Assembly (NCBI GenBank): GCA_949358305.1
Contig: OX442323.1
Location: forward strand, 3,472,001-3,536,000
Origin: Strigamia acuminata
Lineage: Eukaryota > Arthropoda > Chilopoda > Geophilomorpha > Linotaeniidae
Direction of reading: 5' to 3'
DNA length: 64,000 bases
The translations under genes and the position numbers were made by a program. Each line of letters opens with the position of its first letter. The first letter of the stretch is position 1. Positions 47,426 to 58,107 of this stretch are shown one piece after another. Below the pieces are notes generated by a model. The model saw only the letters and a program-made list of their open reading frames with translations, was not told where the DNA came from and made no database searches.

Positions 47426-47558
47426 GTTTAAATACAACGGAAATATAGGGATAACATTATTTTATTGTAATAGTATCAGAAATAAATTGTCATTTCTGTA
47501 ACAATCACAGAAGTTATTTTATGTAACAATGCAGGGGTGGACCTATCATTATTGGACG
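47426..47558 (+). repeat. Dispersed repeat family H copy 2
   Basis: Near-identical to 20211-20343 (same strand). It ends at GGACG, eight bases before the TA-target element that begins at 47567. Confidence 0.85.
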
Positions 47559-47566
47559 CATATATA

Positions 47567-47975
47567 CAGTGTATCATAAAAATGTATGCACATTTAAATT
47601 AAATATATATTAATTATTAGTTGTGGGCGGTGTTGTTTAATTAACGTTTCTGGTGTAGTTTTTTCCGCTCTTTTGTTTGGTGTTTAGTTTTTGATGATAT
47701 GAGCTTCCGTTCTCGAGATATTTGCGCTTTTAATCAATTTTTGCCCGATTTACCATGTTTGATTGCTCTAACCATTAGAGTGCGCCAAAAAAATTTATAG
47801 GCACTTTTGTGCTGGAGGACATCTTTCTTTTCTTTGATGAAAAACGCAAATATCTCGAGAACGAGAACTCTGATCGTCAAAAACTATACTAGAAATGTTA
47901 ATTAAACAACATCGCCCAAAACTAATGATTAATATATATTTAATTTAAATGTATATATATTTCTATGATATACTT
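47567..47975. mobile_element. Long-terminal-repeat foldback MITE, TA target, Tc1/mariner-like
   Basis: Arms of roughly 150 bp are inverted copies of each other: AATTAAATATATATTAAT(T/C)A, GTTGTTTAATTAAC and CTCGAGATATTTGCG occur in both. The ends CAGTGTATCATAAAAATGTA and the reverse of ATGATATACTT are a Tc1/mariner-like style, and TA flanks both sides (47565-47566 and 47976-47977). The centre is about 110 bp. Such an arrangement would fold into one long hairpin if transcribed. Confidence 0.88.
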
Positions 47976-47979
47976 TATG

Positions 47980-48985
47980 TATTGGTTTTAGTTTTAACGT
48001 GGGAAGAAAAACAGATGTCTTTGGTTTTGATTCACTGTGAAATCTTGCAGCAAAAATCAATGCGCAAAAAGAGATTGAAGAAAACTTTGCGACTTCTGAA
48101 GTATTATATTACATTATATAATGTTAGAATATATATATCTTGTAGTGAATAATTGGTAGCTTTTATCACAATTTGTGATTGTGAGTGCAGAAATTCTATG
48201 AAATTATAAGAAAAAAGCTAAATTAATGTTTTTAAAAGTGTTTTATAGTAGGGTCGTATGGCTACTCGCCAGTGATTAATGACTGGCGGGAAATGGAGTT
48301 GAGAAGTAGGGGAGGGAAAGGTAAATTTACTTTAATTTATTGCACACATTAGCGCTCGTGCAGAAATAAAATAATATATTTGAAGAATTGATGAGTAGGA
48401 TTTAACTTTATTATTTTTGGAATCAACTTTTGTTGAGCAGTCTTGGAATAATTTAAAAGTTTATACTTCAATTGGAGATCTAAATTTTTCAAAATATCTG
48501 CATTACCAGCGGTTAGGGGAGGTGGGGGAAAGAGATTTTAAAAATTCATCATCTGCTCAGCCATTCATTTGAGTTGGAAAGACTTAAATCCCCAAACGAC
48601 TTTATTTCTATGTAAACCCGTGGACGTTATGCTTTCACTCATTATTTATTCATTTTTCTTTTAAAAGGGATTTTCTAAAATGCGAGAATTCTGTTAAGTA
48701 AAAGAAGCCGAAATATTAATTAATGTTGCAATTAATTGATGGTCGACAAATTGAGTAAAAACGAATTGATATTTTTATTGTGGGCGGAGCCAAAGGGCAT
48801 TACATCATGATTTTCCAAAGGTCTATTGTCGTATTTGTCGTGTTCGAATAAGTGAATATTTTTGCATCAGACAAATACCTGAAATCTGTGGTAACTAATG
48901 AACCAATTGTCATAAAAATTGGGCAGAATATGTAAAATACTATTAGAAAATATACAATGTAAGGTCAAAAAATATATTTGTTAAT
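47980..48985 (+). other. Intron stretch with nothing recognised
   Basis: AT-rich, no borders or coding signal. Confidence 0.55.
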
Positions 48986-48989
48986 TAAA

Positions 48990-49180
48990 CTTGAAAAATG
49001 GCGAATTCTTTTCTCTACCGTTGTGCCTCGTTGTGTAATGACCTTCCTTCTGTCATTCGTGATACCATATTTGATTGTTCTGCATCTAGATGCCAGTATC
49101 ACTGTCCAGCAACTTGTATGATTTCCCTTTTTTCTATATTTACTCCATTGGAGTGCTCAATAAAGTAAAGTAAAGTAGAC
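48990..49180 (+). mobile_element. 3' end of a non-LTR retrotransposon (LINE), fragment
   Basis: A frame from 48998 to the stop at 49166-49168 reads SFLYRCASLCNDLPSVIRD, the (F/L)..RxxxLWNxLPxxIR pattern found at the C-terminus of many LINE reverse transcriptases, here with Cys for the usual Trp. It ends in TCAATAAAG and then a short AAAGT tandem tail, as LINE 3' ends often do. Upstream reverse transcriptase sequence is absent, so this is a heavily 5'-truncated, dead copy. Confidence 0.6.
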
Positions 49181-49760
49181 GGCTGGTCAGGTAATGAAAC
49201 AATAAAGGATTACTCTTCTGTTAGTGAAGAGTAACAATGATAACCACACTTTGTGATGAATTGAGGAAGGCGAAAGACCAAAAAACATGTTTGTCTGATT
49301 CATTTTGATTCTTGTTCCGATCCTTAAGCAAAACATTGAACAAATGGCATCCGAACGGCAGGAATGTATGCGGTTCATTCACTTCTTCGAAATGTATTTT
49401 TGAAATTTAGGGGGTCACTTCTCAGACAATCACTTCTCAACTGGGTCATTTCTCAGACAAAAACAAGTCGAAGAAACAATCAATTCGAGAAGTGAAATTC
49501 GAAGAACTGAACTCACCTCTAATGTATCAGGTTTCTTAGACTGCAAAACATAATCATTTTGAGTTTGAATGTCTGTGTTTTGTGTAACAAAAACTCTTAT
49601 AATATAAAAACAAAGTGGTGAGACTCCCCCCTGCGACCAAAAATGTTTTGCGGATGTTCCGGTAAAAGAAATGGACTGTCTGTTCACAAGAATAGTTAAA
49701 CCAGGGGGTGCTGTGTTTTTGCTTCACTGCATTACTTTGTTTTAATTGACAGCTTGTCAT
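49181..49760 (+). other. Intron stretch with nothing recognised
   Basis: A short tract near 49410-49470 repeats CACTTCTCA(G/A)A. Otherwise unassigned. Confidence 0.5.
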
Positions 49761-50064
49761 GGGCGCTGTACCCCCGGATCTACCCCATTTTAGCGATTAC
49801 ATTTTAGCGATTTTATTTTAGCGACACAAAAACCTAGGTTTAATTCCTGAGAAGGGCTAACAAGGGGGGGCTGCGCCCCCCCTTTACCCCCCGCGAACCT
49901 AACCTTACTGGTTTTTTGATAAAAACCCTTTTTTGAGCCGGATTGTCGCTAAAACCTAGGTTTTTGTGTCGCTAAAATGACACGCTCGCTAAAATGGGAC
50001 TTTTTTGGTCAAAATCGCTAAAATGAGCGTTGCTAAAATGACTATAACCGGTACCCCCAGCGCC
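49761..50064. mobile_element. Foldback element with ATTTTAGCGA repeats
   Basis: Outer ends GGGCGCTGTACCCCC and, in reverse at the right, GGCGCTGGGGGTACC are imperfect inverted repeats. Inside, a perfect 27-bp pair built on TTTTAGCGACACAAAAACCT (49815-49841) is answered at 49952-49978. ATTTTAGCGA words recur on both sides, all pointing inward or outward symmetrically. The centre has a GGGGGG..CCCCCC hairpin near 49865-49885. Superfamily unknown. Confidence 0.75.
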
Positions 50065-50130
50065 GCCTATGTAAAAGTACCAGAATAAACCACTTGTAAT
50101 TTCGATGACCGTAATGGCTGATCTGTTCTT

Positions 50131-50391
50131 GAGGGGTTACGACAATCAGAATTTGCGTGTCAGAGATTCGAATCTTTCGTAGGATTCGGATGGGATTCGG
50201 TTGGGATTCGGAAAGATTTAGATGATTATTTTAATAAAAAAAAAGTGGAAAATATTTTAACTTTTGTCCAATTTTCGACAAAAAATTCAAAATTTTTATA
50301 AAATGTAAAGTTTCGGGATTCGGAGATTCGGGGATTCAGAACGGGATTCGACAGCCCATGTCAGAGATTCGGTTGAATGTCGTACCCCCTG
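50131..50391. mobile_element. hAT-like MITE family G copy 2, internally deleted, inverted
   Basis: The right end TTGAATGTCGTACCCCCTG and the left end (G)AGGGG(T)TACGACAATCAG correspond, in reverse, to the ends of 16236-16662. The core AAATATTTTAACTTTTGTCC is the reverse of the matching core there. It lacks about 165 bp. Flanking 8-mers do not match, so the target duplication is lost or one end is eroded. Confidence 0.85.
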
Positions 50392-50399
50392 AGTAGAAC

Positions 50400-52670
50400 C
50401 GACAACTGTAAATGAGATTGTTTCAACCGGCGTAATCTGCGCCGCTCCGTTTGAATTCATTTTCTGACTCGCTCGGATATGACAAATGGAAACGTGATTG
50501 CAGATTCGAGTTCTAATTTGTAACCACTGACCGTAGATAAGACTAAGGATCTGACCAAATAGCCTCCCAGCACGGAATACATAATGGAAATCCGCCGGCT
50601 GAAAGAATTGACTTGCTTGAAGGAATTTGAAAGCGAGAGAAGAGAAGAGAAGGAAGCTGGGAAGCGAAGGGTTTGGCGGCCCCCGCTCTTTGATCAACGT
50701 CATCCGAGGATGATTTCGCTTCGTTATCGCTATTCCGTCCACCAGATCGTCGACGAAAATGATTTTCCACGTCGTATTGAGCGTCACGATCAGATTGGGC
50801 GCCATTCGCGGGCGTATAATCAGATGTGCGGGATGACTTGGCGCGGAAATGGGTTTACCTATACTCATTTCTGATTTTGTACGACTTTTTCCCAATTTCC
50901 TTCTCCTGCATTTTGCCATTGAGATTTTTTTGTGCGCTGATTTGGGATTTTTCGTGATTGGCGTTTGAAAAAGAAAAGTTTGAACGTTCTAAATTGATTT
51001 TGCAGCATTTGACACTTGCGGAAGTGTCATGTCTAATTACACGAGTCGCGTCATCCCCATTTGGAATTCTAAATTCATCAAGTTCACATTGTCGTCGTCG
51101 TCGCCGTCGCCGAGAAAGCCGAATAATGTTTTCCACAATGGCGAGCCGATCCCGACCTCTAACGGCGTCATTCGAGCTTAATTGCACGTGACAAGGTCTC
51201 GAAAACATGGCTAAGGAGGATAGTGATGGCAAACCACGTTAAAGGTTGATTTATACCGTTTGTTGGAGGATGAAACGAGGGAAATGATAATTTATTCATG
51301 AATTCAAATAGCCGGCATTTGTAATGGTAGTGCTCTCTCGCTTGCTTGGTTGGGCACCGACTCGACTCGAGACTCGACTCGACCAAGTAAACAAGTCGCC
51401 ATTTTTTGGCACGCAAAAGTGACATGTTTGCAGCTCTGTTTGAATGGTTTGTTTAGGTCGGGACAATGGGATAATGCGAAACAGTTGGACCAGTGAGTGA
51501 GTGAAGTGTGCCCAAGTTGGAATTGAATTTTTTGAGTTTGGTTTCGGCAATTAGCATCGTTATTCGTGGGTTTGTGGAGAAGGAGAGATAAGTGGTGCAA
51601 AAATGGGGGAACGGTGCTGTGAATAAGTTGTAATTAATAAGATTTGCGAGAGAGAATGAGAGCAATTACGTGCACTCCATTTAACCGGGGACGGGGACGG
51701 GGAACGGCGACGTGTCCGTTTGCATTTGCCTCGGTGGAATTATCTTGGTTGAAACTTTTCTGTCGCGAAGAAAGAAAGAAAGAAAGAAAGAAAGTGTGTT
51801 GGAAATTGATTTCGGAGTTGCAGAAGGGGATCGTTATTTCGTATAATGAGAATGAGTGGTTTAGGGTTCGGTTCGATGGTGATTTCGTGGGTTTAAAAAT
51901 GGCGGGGGAAGATGTTGGGGAAGTTTTTGGATGGGTGTTTGGATTGAATGGATAAGTTTGTTATTTCGGTGTAAAAGTAGTGCGGTGTGGTATGAATTAT
52001 TTATTTGGGCGATAGAAATGGTTTTAAATTGTGAAATGGATGCGCTGGAATTTTGTAAATGGAAAAAAAGTGAATTTGAAATTTCAATTTTGGAAATGTA
52101 AAATGTGAAATTTATATTCGGTGTTGCATATTGAGGGTGTGTATAAATATATATGTGTGAATTTAGGGTGGGTTTTGAAGGCGTTCTTGTTTGATTCGTC
52201 GATGAAATGCGGGCAATTGTTGTTTGGCTTTAAGTCTGTGTCATATTCCATTTTTTCTTTGTGTTAAGAACAAAGGAACGCGATACTTGTTTTGCTGGGA
52301 ATTGGTGGGAATGAGAGACGTACTAATTACTCGGGAGCGAGAAATTGAATTTTAGTTTTCTGGTAAACATGATTATTTTCGGGATTGGTTGAATCCAGTC
52401 ACATGACACATCAAGTATTCGACTAATCAAAGTAATCAACTAATCGCTCATTTAATGAATTTAATGAATTTGCTAGTCTTTTGCGCAAATCGGTTTTCAG
52501 AAAATTAAAATGGTAGGGTTTACGAATAAGTCATGATGACGTCACATCTGATTGAAAGCGAGGCTATCGGGTATAAACAAACACAAACATAGACTTATCG
52601 ATATACTCGGTGACCACATAAGTTAACCACAATAAATATTTACAGTATAATGATAGTAAAAATATAAATA
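50400..52670 (+). other. Intron stretch, GC-richer in its first 800 bp
   Basis: A 207-residue minus-strand frame (50296-50919) runs through here, its last part lying inside the MITE at 50131-50391. It shows no domain and is overlapped by a 96-residue + frame. A (CGT/CGC)n-like run near 51090-51115 and a GAAA run (51767-51794) are simple repeats. Nothing else recognised. Confidence 0.45.
51767..51794 (+). repeat. (GAAA)n microsatellite
   Basis: About seven GAAA units in an otherwise mixed sequence. Confidence 0.9.
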
Positions 52671-52673
52671 TAT

Positions 52674-52815
52674 AACACGAGAATCTTGTATAAAACAGCA
52701 TGATCTCTGGAGGTTGTGCCACAAGATTGATCGTGTTTTTGTGTTATGCTATCTTGTAGCACGAGTTACAGTCAAGGACGTCAACTCGTGTTAATAGGTA
52801 GTTAATTCTCGTGTT
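52674..52815. repeat. Short inverted-repeat element with AACACGAG ends
   Basis: Starts AACACGAGAATCTTG and ends TTAATTCTCGTGTT. Inside are more TCGTGTT and CACGAG words and inverted pairs such as GCCACAAGAT with ATCTTGTAGC. Similar words occur at 780-850, 29880-29975 and 30720-30790. Confidence 0.55.
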
Positions 52816-52874
52816 GGGTTAAGTTTTGGCAGATTTTAAATGAGTCAAAGATGGGGGTGAATAATTTGTTAAGG

Positions 52875-53150
52875 CAGGGCTTCCCAAACTGTGCGAAAAG
52901 TTCCAAAATTAGAAAATATTGAAGAGATTTGTAGCAAACAACAGGCTCGTCCATCTCACTAAGTTAATAGATCCCATCAATAAATCTCAGTTTGCAGATT
53001 CTGTGATAATAACTTGCGTTTAATTTTTTTATTACTATAAATAATTGCACCAAGTCACCAACTGCACTCTGCAAGCGTCAAGTATGTATTATAGAACTGT
53101 GGTTTGACTTGGGGCGCCGTGGTGAAATCTTGAAATCTTTGCGAACAAGT
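52875..53150. mobile_element. Possible hAT end
   Basis: CAGGGCTTCCCAAACTGTG is a typical hAT-type left end. The right border is not clear; GGGGCGCCGTGGTGAAATC near 53113 could belong to it. Similar to the stretch at 32916-33218. Confidence 0.4.
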
Positions 53151-53185
53151 CAATGAAAACCCCGTCTCGAGGGTTTTATCATGAA

Positions 53186-53387
53186 CCAAGGATAACATGG
53201 ACACGTATCGGTGTGTTATTTCCTACTGCGGTGATTGGATGACAGCAATCATGTGTCATGCATTGCTTGCCAACCAAGCATGTTTGTTACCTGTTGTCAT
53301 CCCAGAATACAGTGCGGTTATACATTACGTGGCGCCATCGGTGGCAAAACGCACTGAACACATGGATAAGTGTCCATGGTATCCTGT
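53186..53387. mobile_element. MITE, family A copy 2
   Basis: CCAAGGATAACATGG at the left and CCATGGTATCCTG at the right, with a body matching 535-751 in the same orientation (shared TTTGTTACCTGTTGTCATCC). It lies about 550 bp upstream of the terminal exon. Confidence 0.8.
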
Positions 53388-53509
53388 TAACCATGTTTAT
53401 CGTATTAACATTTGCGCTATCAAGCCGCGCTGAGCGATATTGTCACGCGACAGAGTCATTCTAATTAATTTGCCTACTTGGTTCATTCATCCCCCGAGCC
53501 ACGTCGCAA

Positions 53510-53741
53510 TACCGTACCGCCTCATTTAAACGTCCAGGCCTGTTTTAACGCCGGGCGGTCATCGGCGATCTACAGAATTGGCGCCGGCCCTGATTAAGCG
53601 ACGTTTTTTGCGAAAAAATGGTGTTTTTTGCAGAAAAATAACTTTTTTTGCGAAAAAACGCCGATTTTTCGGTTGTGCGCCGGGCGGGTCGGCTCAAGAA
53701 AACTATTAAACGCCCATGCGTTTAAATGCGGCGGTACGGTA
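53510..53741. mobile_element. MITE with TACCGTACCGCC ends
   Basis: Left TACCGTACCGCCTCATTTAA and, in reverse at the right, TACCGTACCGCCGCATTTAA match at all but one position and continue ACG. It is 232 bp. GCGAAAAAA words recur inside. It ends 193 bp before the terminal Rdl exon, so it sits close to that exon's branch-point region. No target duplication was read with confidence. Confidence 0.85.
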
Positions 53742-53934
53742 TACACATTTGAGTGCATTTATTCATTGATTTATTTCTTTTCTTTTCTTTTTGGCTGTCA
53801 CTTTGTCGCATGTTTAGTTGATCTAGTTGTTTTATTAGTGCTGCATGAGTTTGCACGTGCTGTGTGCATTTATCTATTTATCTAAAGTGAATAATCAGAC
53901 AGGGTGTTTGGTTTTGTCTTTGTTTCGTCCTCAG

Positions 53935-54267
53935 GAGGTACGGTTTAAGGTCACAGACCCGAAAGCGCACGGCAAAGGCGTGGAGAATACTATCAACCCC
54001 CCATCTGGGGGCGGTGGGGGCGACGCCGAAGCGGCTGAGAGGGGAGGAGCAGGAGCAGGAGCTGGAACTGGGGGTGGTGGTGATTCCAACACCTTCCAAG
54101 GAAAGAATCTCAATAAACTGTGCGGTATCAGTCCCAGCGATATCGACAAATATTCACGCGTCGTTTTTCCCGTGTGTTTCGTCTGTTTTAATCTAATGTA
54201 CTGGATCATCTATCTACATATAAGTGACGTAATCGTCGAAGATATTGTACCAATCAGTGCCGAGTGA
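53935..54267 (+). CDS. Rdl: Rdl terminal exon: cytoplasmic loop end, M4 and stop
   Basis: Codes 110 residues and TGA. It begins [15 protein letters not shown], a block conserved at the same place in insect RDL, followed by a low-complexity Gly/Ala-rich stretch (about residues 24-52 of this exon), then [15 protein letters not shown] and M4, [19 protein letters not shown], ending in a short acidic extracellular tail. The acceptor is TCGTCCTCAG at 53934, joined in phase 0 to 13029 across a 40.9-kb intron. The Gly-rich coding stretch is far more GC-rich than its surroundings and creates a proline-rich shadow frame on the minus strand. The spliced M3-M4 loop is short next to Drosophila. The stop falls just after the M4 tail as expected. 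Confidence 0.96.
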   Translation, partial: EVRFKVTDPKAHGKGVENTINPPSGGGGGDAEAAERGGAGAGAGTGGGGDSNTFQGKNLNKLCGISPSDIDKYSRVVFPVCFVCFNLMYWIIYLHISDVIVEDIVPISAE

Positions 54268-54374
54268 AGAGGGAGCTAGAAGAAGAAGAAAATGGGCGGC
54301 TAACAATATATTGACTCATGGAAGATTTAAAAAAGGAAAAAAAAAAGAGGATTAAAGGGTAGAAGAAGAAAATG

Positions 54375-54380
54375 AATAAA
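54375..54380 (+). terminator. Candidate polyadenylation signal of Rdl
   Basis: First AATAAA after the stop codon, in the context GAATAAAAAATGG. It would give a very short 3' UTR, and many later AATAAA words compete. Confidence 0.3.
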
Positions 54381-57300
54381 AAATGGCCGCTCCGTATTCT
54401 TCTTATACCTAGGAACTTAATAACATCAAGCGCACTGCTACATCAACCAAGATGAAACATCCTTCCAACATCCCTTGACGTTCGTTGTACCGATTGCAGG
54501 GTAGGACGCCTGCATTTCCAACATTTTTTTTTTTTTAAATAATTGAATTGATATTTATTTAAGAAATTAATGGGAAATTTGATTAGTTTCTTGGAAATAA
54601 TCATGAGAAGGATTTTTCTTGATTTATTTTTTGTTTAAAAAAAAAAAGGTTATTTTTTTCGTTAATTGGTTTTGTTTTTTTTATTTAAAAAAATTATATC
54701 CAGTACATTTTCGAAAAAATTTTTCAATACACTTTTTGAGTTTCTTGATTTGTTGGTTAAATTTTTCGGTTGTTTAAATGTGGGGAAATAAGATTAGTGC
54801 GGGCTTAAATTCAATTGATAATAAATTTTAAACATTTTTCTGCTGCGCTCTAAAATACGATTACCACTTGAAATCCGTTCAAAACAACACGAGCAGATGA
54901 TTTAAACTCGTGAGATTCTACTGTATAACAAACACACTGGTATTATAAAATTGTGACAAAATGGTGAGTGAATTCTATTTAAAAAAAAAATAATTTAAAA
55001 AAATAAATAGAATGAAATAAATAAATAAAAATGAAAAAAATAAAATAAAATGGCAAGAGGACGGAAATTCAAACGATTTAAACGTTTTTATACATATAAA
55101 TATACTCCTTAGATGAAGTAGATTTATATATGTAGAAATGCATAAGTCAAATTGCAAACTTCTATAATGAATTAATGATGATACTGAAGTAATGGAAATG
55201 CCATACAATTTTTATATATTACGACAGAAACACTCCTTTTTTATTTATTATATATATATAGGATGGTTCAAGTAATTTTGATGCTCATGCGGACAAAGGT
55301 TGTAGGTTCATTGGAAGTGGAAAATTTACTGTTAGGAATTTTTTTAGTCTTGTTGTTAGATGTTGAAAGAAAGACAAAAATTTAAGGTTTTTTGGTTATA
55401 TATATATAAATTACGAATATATATATATAATTTTTTTTTTGATTTTTTTTTAATTTTTTAATTTGTTAAGTGTTGTAAATATTGATGTGAAGGTGGGTGT
55501 TGTTTATTGTTTCTTTGGTTTTTGGGTCCCGTTAGGTCAATGTTGGTTTATTTTTATTTTAAAGATTTTTCTAGAATCATAAAGTAATGGTTACTAACGC
55601 GGTTATGTGTCTGGGCATCGTATTTTGCCGAAGTTTATTCATAGTTTTTCATTTTTAATATAAATATATATATAAATATTAAATATATATATATAGGCCT
55701 AGTTTTTGGATTTTTTTTTCAATTATTTACTTCTTTTTTTTTTTCTAAAAATTATTTATTTTTGATTTTATTAATTTTTTGGTTGATTTTTGAAATTTAA
55801 CACTGGCACCTGATCCAGAGCTCAAGAAATAAATTTTGTGGCTTGAAATTATAAGTGATTATTAAAAACAGATTAGGATTTTTTTTTTAAAAAAAATTAT
55901 TTTAATTATTATTTTTTTTTTAAGTATAAAATTTTATTTTATTATTTTCGCGATTTTTTTCGCGATTCATTACAAATTTTTCTGTGATTTTACACAACTC
56001 ATTTTGATTTCACCATTTAAAAAAAATACAAACAAAAAAATAAAAAAGCAAAAATTTCCTGCACAATTCATCATTACTTTGATGATAGTTGATATTATCA
56101 CTGCAAAGTCATAAAAAAAATTTAGAAAATTTAATTTCTCGATTTTTTAAAAGCCCCTTTTGATTGGAATCATTTCTTCTCTTTCTGGAGCAATAAATTG
56201 TGTTAGACGATTCTTAACCTTATTTGCATGTCAGGCTTTGTGTATAGGATTACGCTGTACGAGGTTACTTTTTGTAATCATTGTAACATTGCTCAAAAAA
56301 CATTTCTATTTGACTGTGAGCTTGAGTATTTATTTGGAGTATTAATTACCGAAAATAGGATTCAGTTTATCAAGCTAAGGAATTAATCTATCAATCAGCC
56401 CAGTCCAATGAAATTTCAAATTTAAATAATTTCAACATAAATAAATACAATAAATACAATAAATAAAGTGAAGAAAAATACAAAACAACAAAAAAAAAAA
56501 ACTCAATTGTCACAAATAATCCGCCCTTAATATAAGTAATCAATATTCCCAATCTCAGTAAATTGTGTCATTAGTAAGGATTCGTTCATACATATATCTA
56601 TCTATATACATCCATTTTGTTTGTTTATTTATTTTTTACCTCGTCGTTTTAGTCTCAAGCACGTCCACGAAATGCAACTTGTTTGAGAGTAAAAAGTACA
56701 GGTAAACGTTTGAAACCGATTAATTCTTTTTTTTTCTCTCCCTAAATAAATTTCGATAAATATTCCCTTTAACCCACTTATCTGATAGATTTAAACCTGT
56801 GGTGTACGTCATTTCTAGCCAATTTGCCCTCCAATTAATAGATTCAACTATTGCAGTTAGAAAACAGGCCAATTAATAGAATAAGTGGATATTATTATAT
56901 TGTTATTATGCATGGTTTTTATTTAATTTTTTTTTTGGATTTTCAAATTGATTAATTAAACCTAAACTGTGGGGAATATTATTCCAGATTTGTAGGGTTT
57001 AATTAAAGCGGAATGCAAATGTTAGAAGGTTTTAGGGCCTTAATGAACTAACAACAACACAAAATGGTTTCCTTTGAATTTAACATGAATTTTAGTGTTA
57101 AATCAGTTAATGGTTTTTTTTTCTTGTTGTTAGGCCCTGTTTTTATTTTTTGTTCAATTTTGATCACATTTGAGGTTTTTTTTTGGTTTTTTTTTAATTT
57201 AAAATTTTTGGTTTTTGTTAAAAAAAATTAAATAAATAAAAAATAAAAATTGTGTTGTTTATGAAAAGGTATATTTGCTCCCTCATGCGTGTGCAGCTAT

Positions 57301-58085
57301 GTTTTTTAATTACTATAAGATCATTTAAAGATAATAATAATAAATATTTAATAATAAGAAGAGTTTGTATAAGAAGTTTTAGGAATAGGTGCAGTTAAAA
57401 AGGACCTTTTCATATTCAAAAAAGTCACTAAATGGTTTGCGGAATTATCGGTTGCTTCGAGTAACCGGTTTTAAAAAAAAAGATGTTGTTAGCTCTCTAT
57501 TTCTCATGTTATTATTGTAGTTGAAGCAAATTAAGTCTTGCCACCCAAAACAAGAAAGTTCCAATTTAACTTGTATGTAATTTCTCACCGTGTTATTATA
57601 TAATAATAATGGAAAAAAAAATTGTAGTTAGTTAGGCTCACTATTTACACTCAGTTTAACGTATAAAAATGTTATTGAAGGCTGAATTTGATTAAGTAAT
57701 TTTTTTTTTTTTAATTATGGTTAATTAATTTTATTTGTGTAAAGCGAAAACTGCGAAAATTCAATTTGTTTTGCTGGTTTTCACTTGTTGTCAAGTTTGA
57801 TTGAACAATTTTCTTTTTAAATTATAAATCAAAGAAAATTAAATTTGATTGATTTTGCAGCCATTTTGGAAAAATAGCGTTATAGGTGGCTGGTATTGCA
57901 ATAGTGCATTTCAAATCTTTTCATCTTTCTCTGTATTCTTGAATTGACAATTTCTGTTACTGTATATAAACTTGTAATTCAATTGCGTCACACTAGAGGG
58001 CTATGAAAAAATTAATAAAACGTTTGGTTTGTTTTCTTTTCTTTTGTTTTTGTTTATTTTTTTTTCCTTAACTAAAAAAAAAACA

Positions 58086-58107
58086 ATAATAATAATAATA
58101 ATAATAA
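58086..58107 (+). repeat. (ATA)n microsatellite
   Basis: About seven ATA/AAT units in the 3' flank. Confidence 0.9.

Larger units (their letters stand above)
13030..53934 (+). other. Giant Rdl intron (40905 bp) in the M3-M4 loop
   Basis: Begins GTAAGT and ends TCGTCCTCAG, joining phase-0 exons. It holds the bulk of the repeats listed below. No additional loop exon and no nested gene could be supported. Base composition alternates between very AT-rich tracts and a few GC-richer islands (about 13850-13990, 33130-33740, 41630-41900, 42480-42620, 44290-44560, 50430-51190), of unknown meaning. Confidence 0.9.
3284..54267 (+). other. Rdl: Rdl-type GABA-gated chloride channel gene, 3' half (4 exons)
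   Basis: Locus entry joining the four coding exons below. Spliced in order they give one uninterrupted frame of 329 residues and a stop, running from just before the Cys-loop to the C-terminus. The product is a pentameric ligand-gated ion channel subunit of the plasma membrane at inhibitory synapses, opened by GABA and passing chloride. Exon sizes are 83, 138, 437 and 333 bp and introns 5208, 3880 and 40905 bp. From family knowledge, 83 and 138 bp match the sizes of the equivalent exons in vertebrate GABA-A beta subunit genes, which supports the boundaries. The signal peptide, the rest of the extracellular domain and the promoter lie upstream of the window. RDL is preferred over glutamate- or histamine-gated chloride channels because of the M1-M3 and M4 blocks and the loop B motif. 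Confidence 0.95.

Noticed and set aside
50296-50919. 207-residue minus-strand ORF, the longest frame outside exons and tandem arrays
   Set aside because: No domain, overlapped by open frames on the other strand, and its C-terminal part lies inside the MITE at 50131-50391.
53931-54209. Minus-strand Pro/Ala/Ser-rich ORF opposite the terminal Rdl exon
   Set aside because: It is the mirror of the Gly-rich coding stretch of the channel; no independent support.
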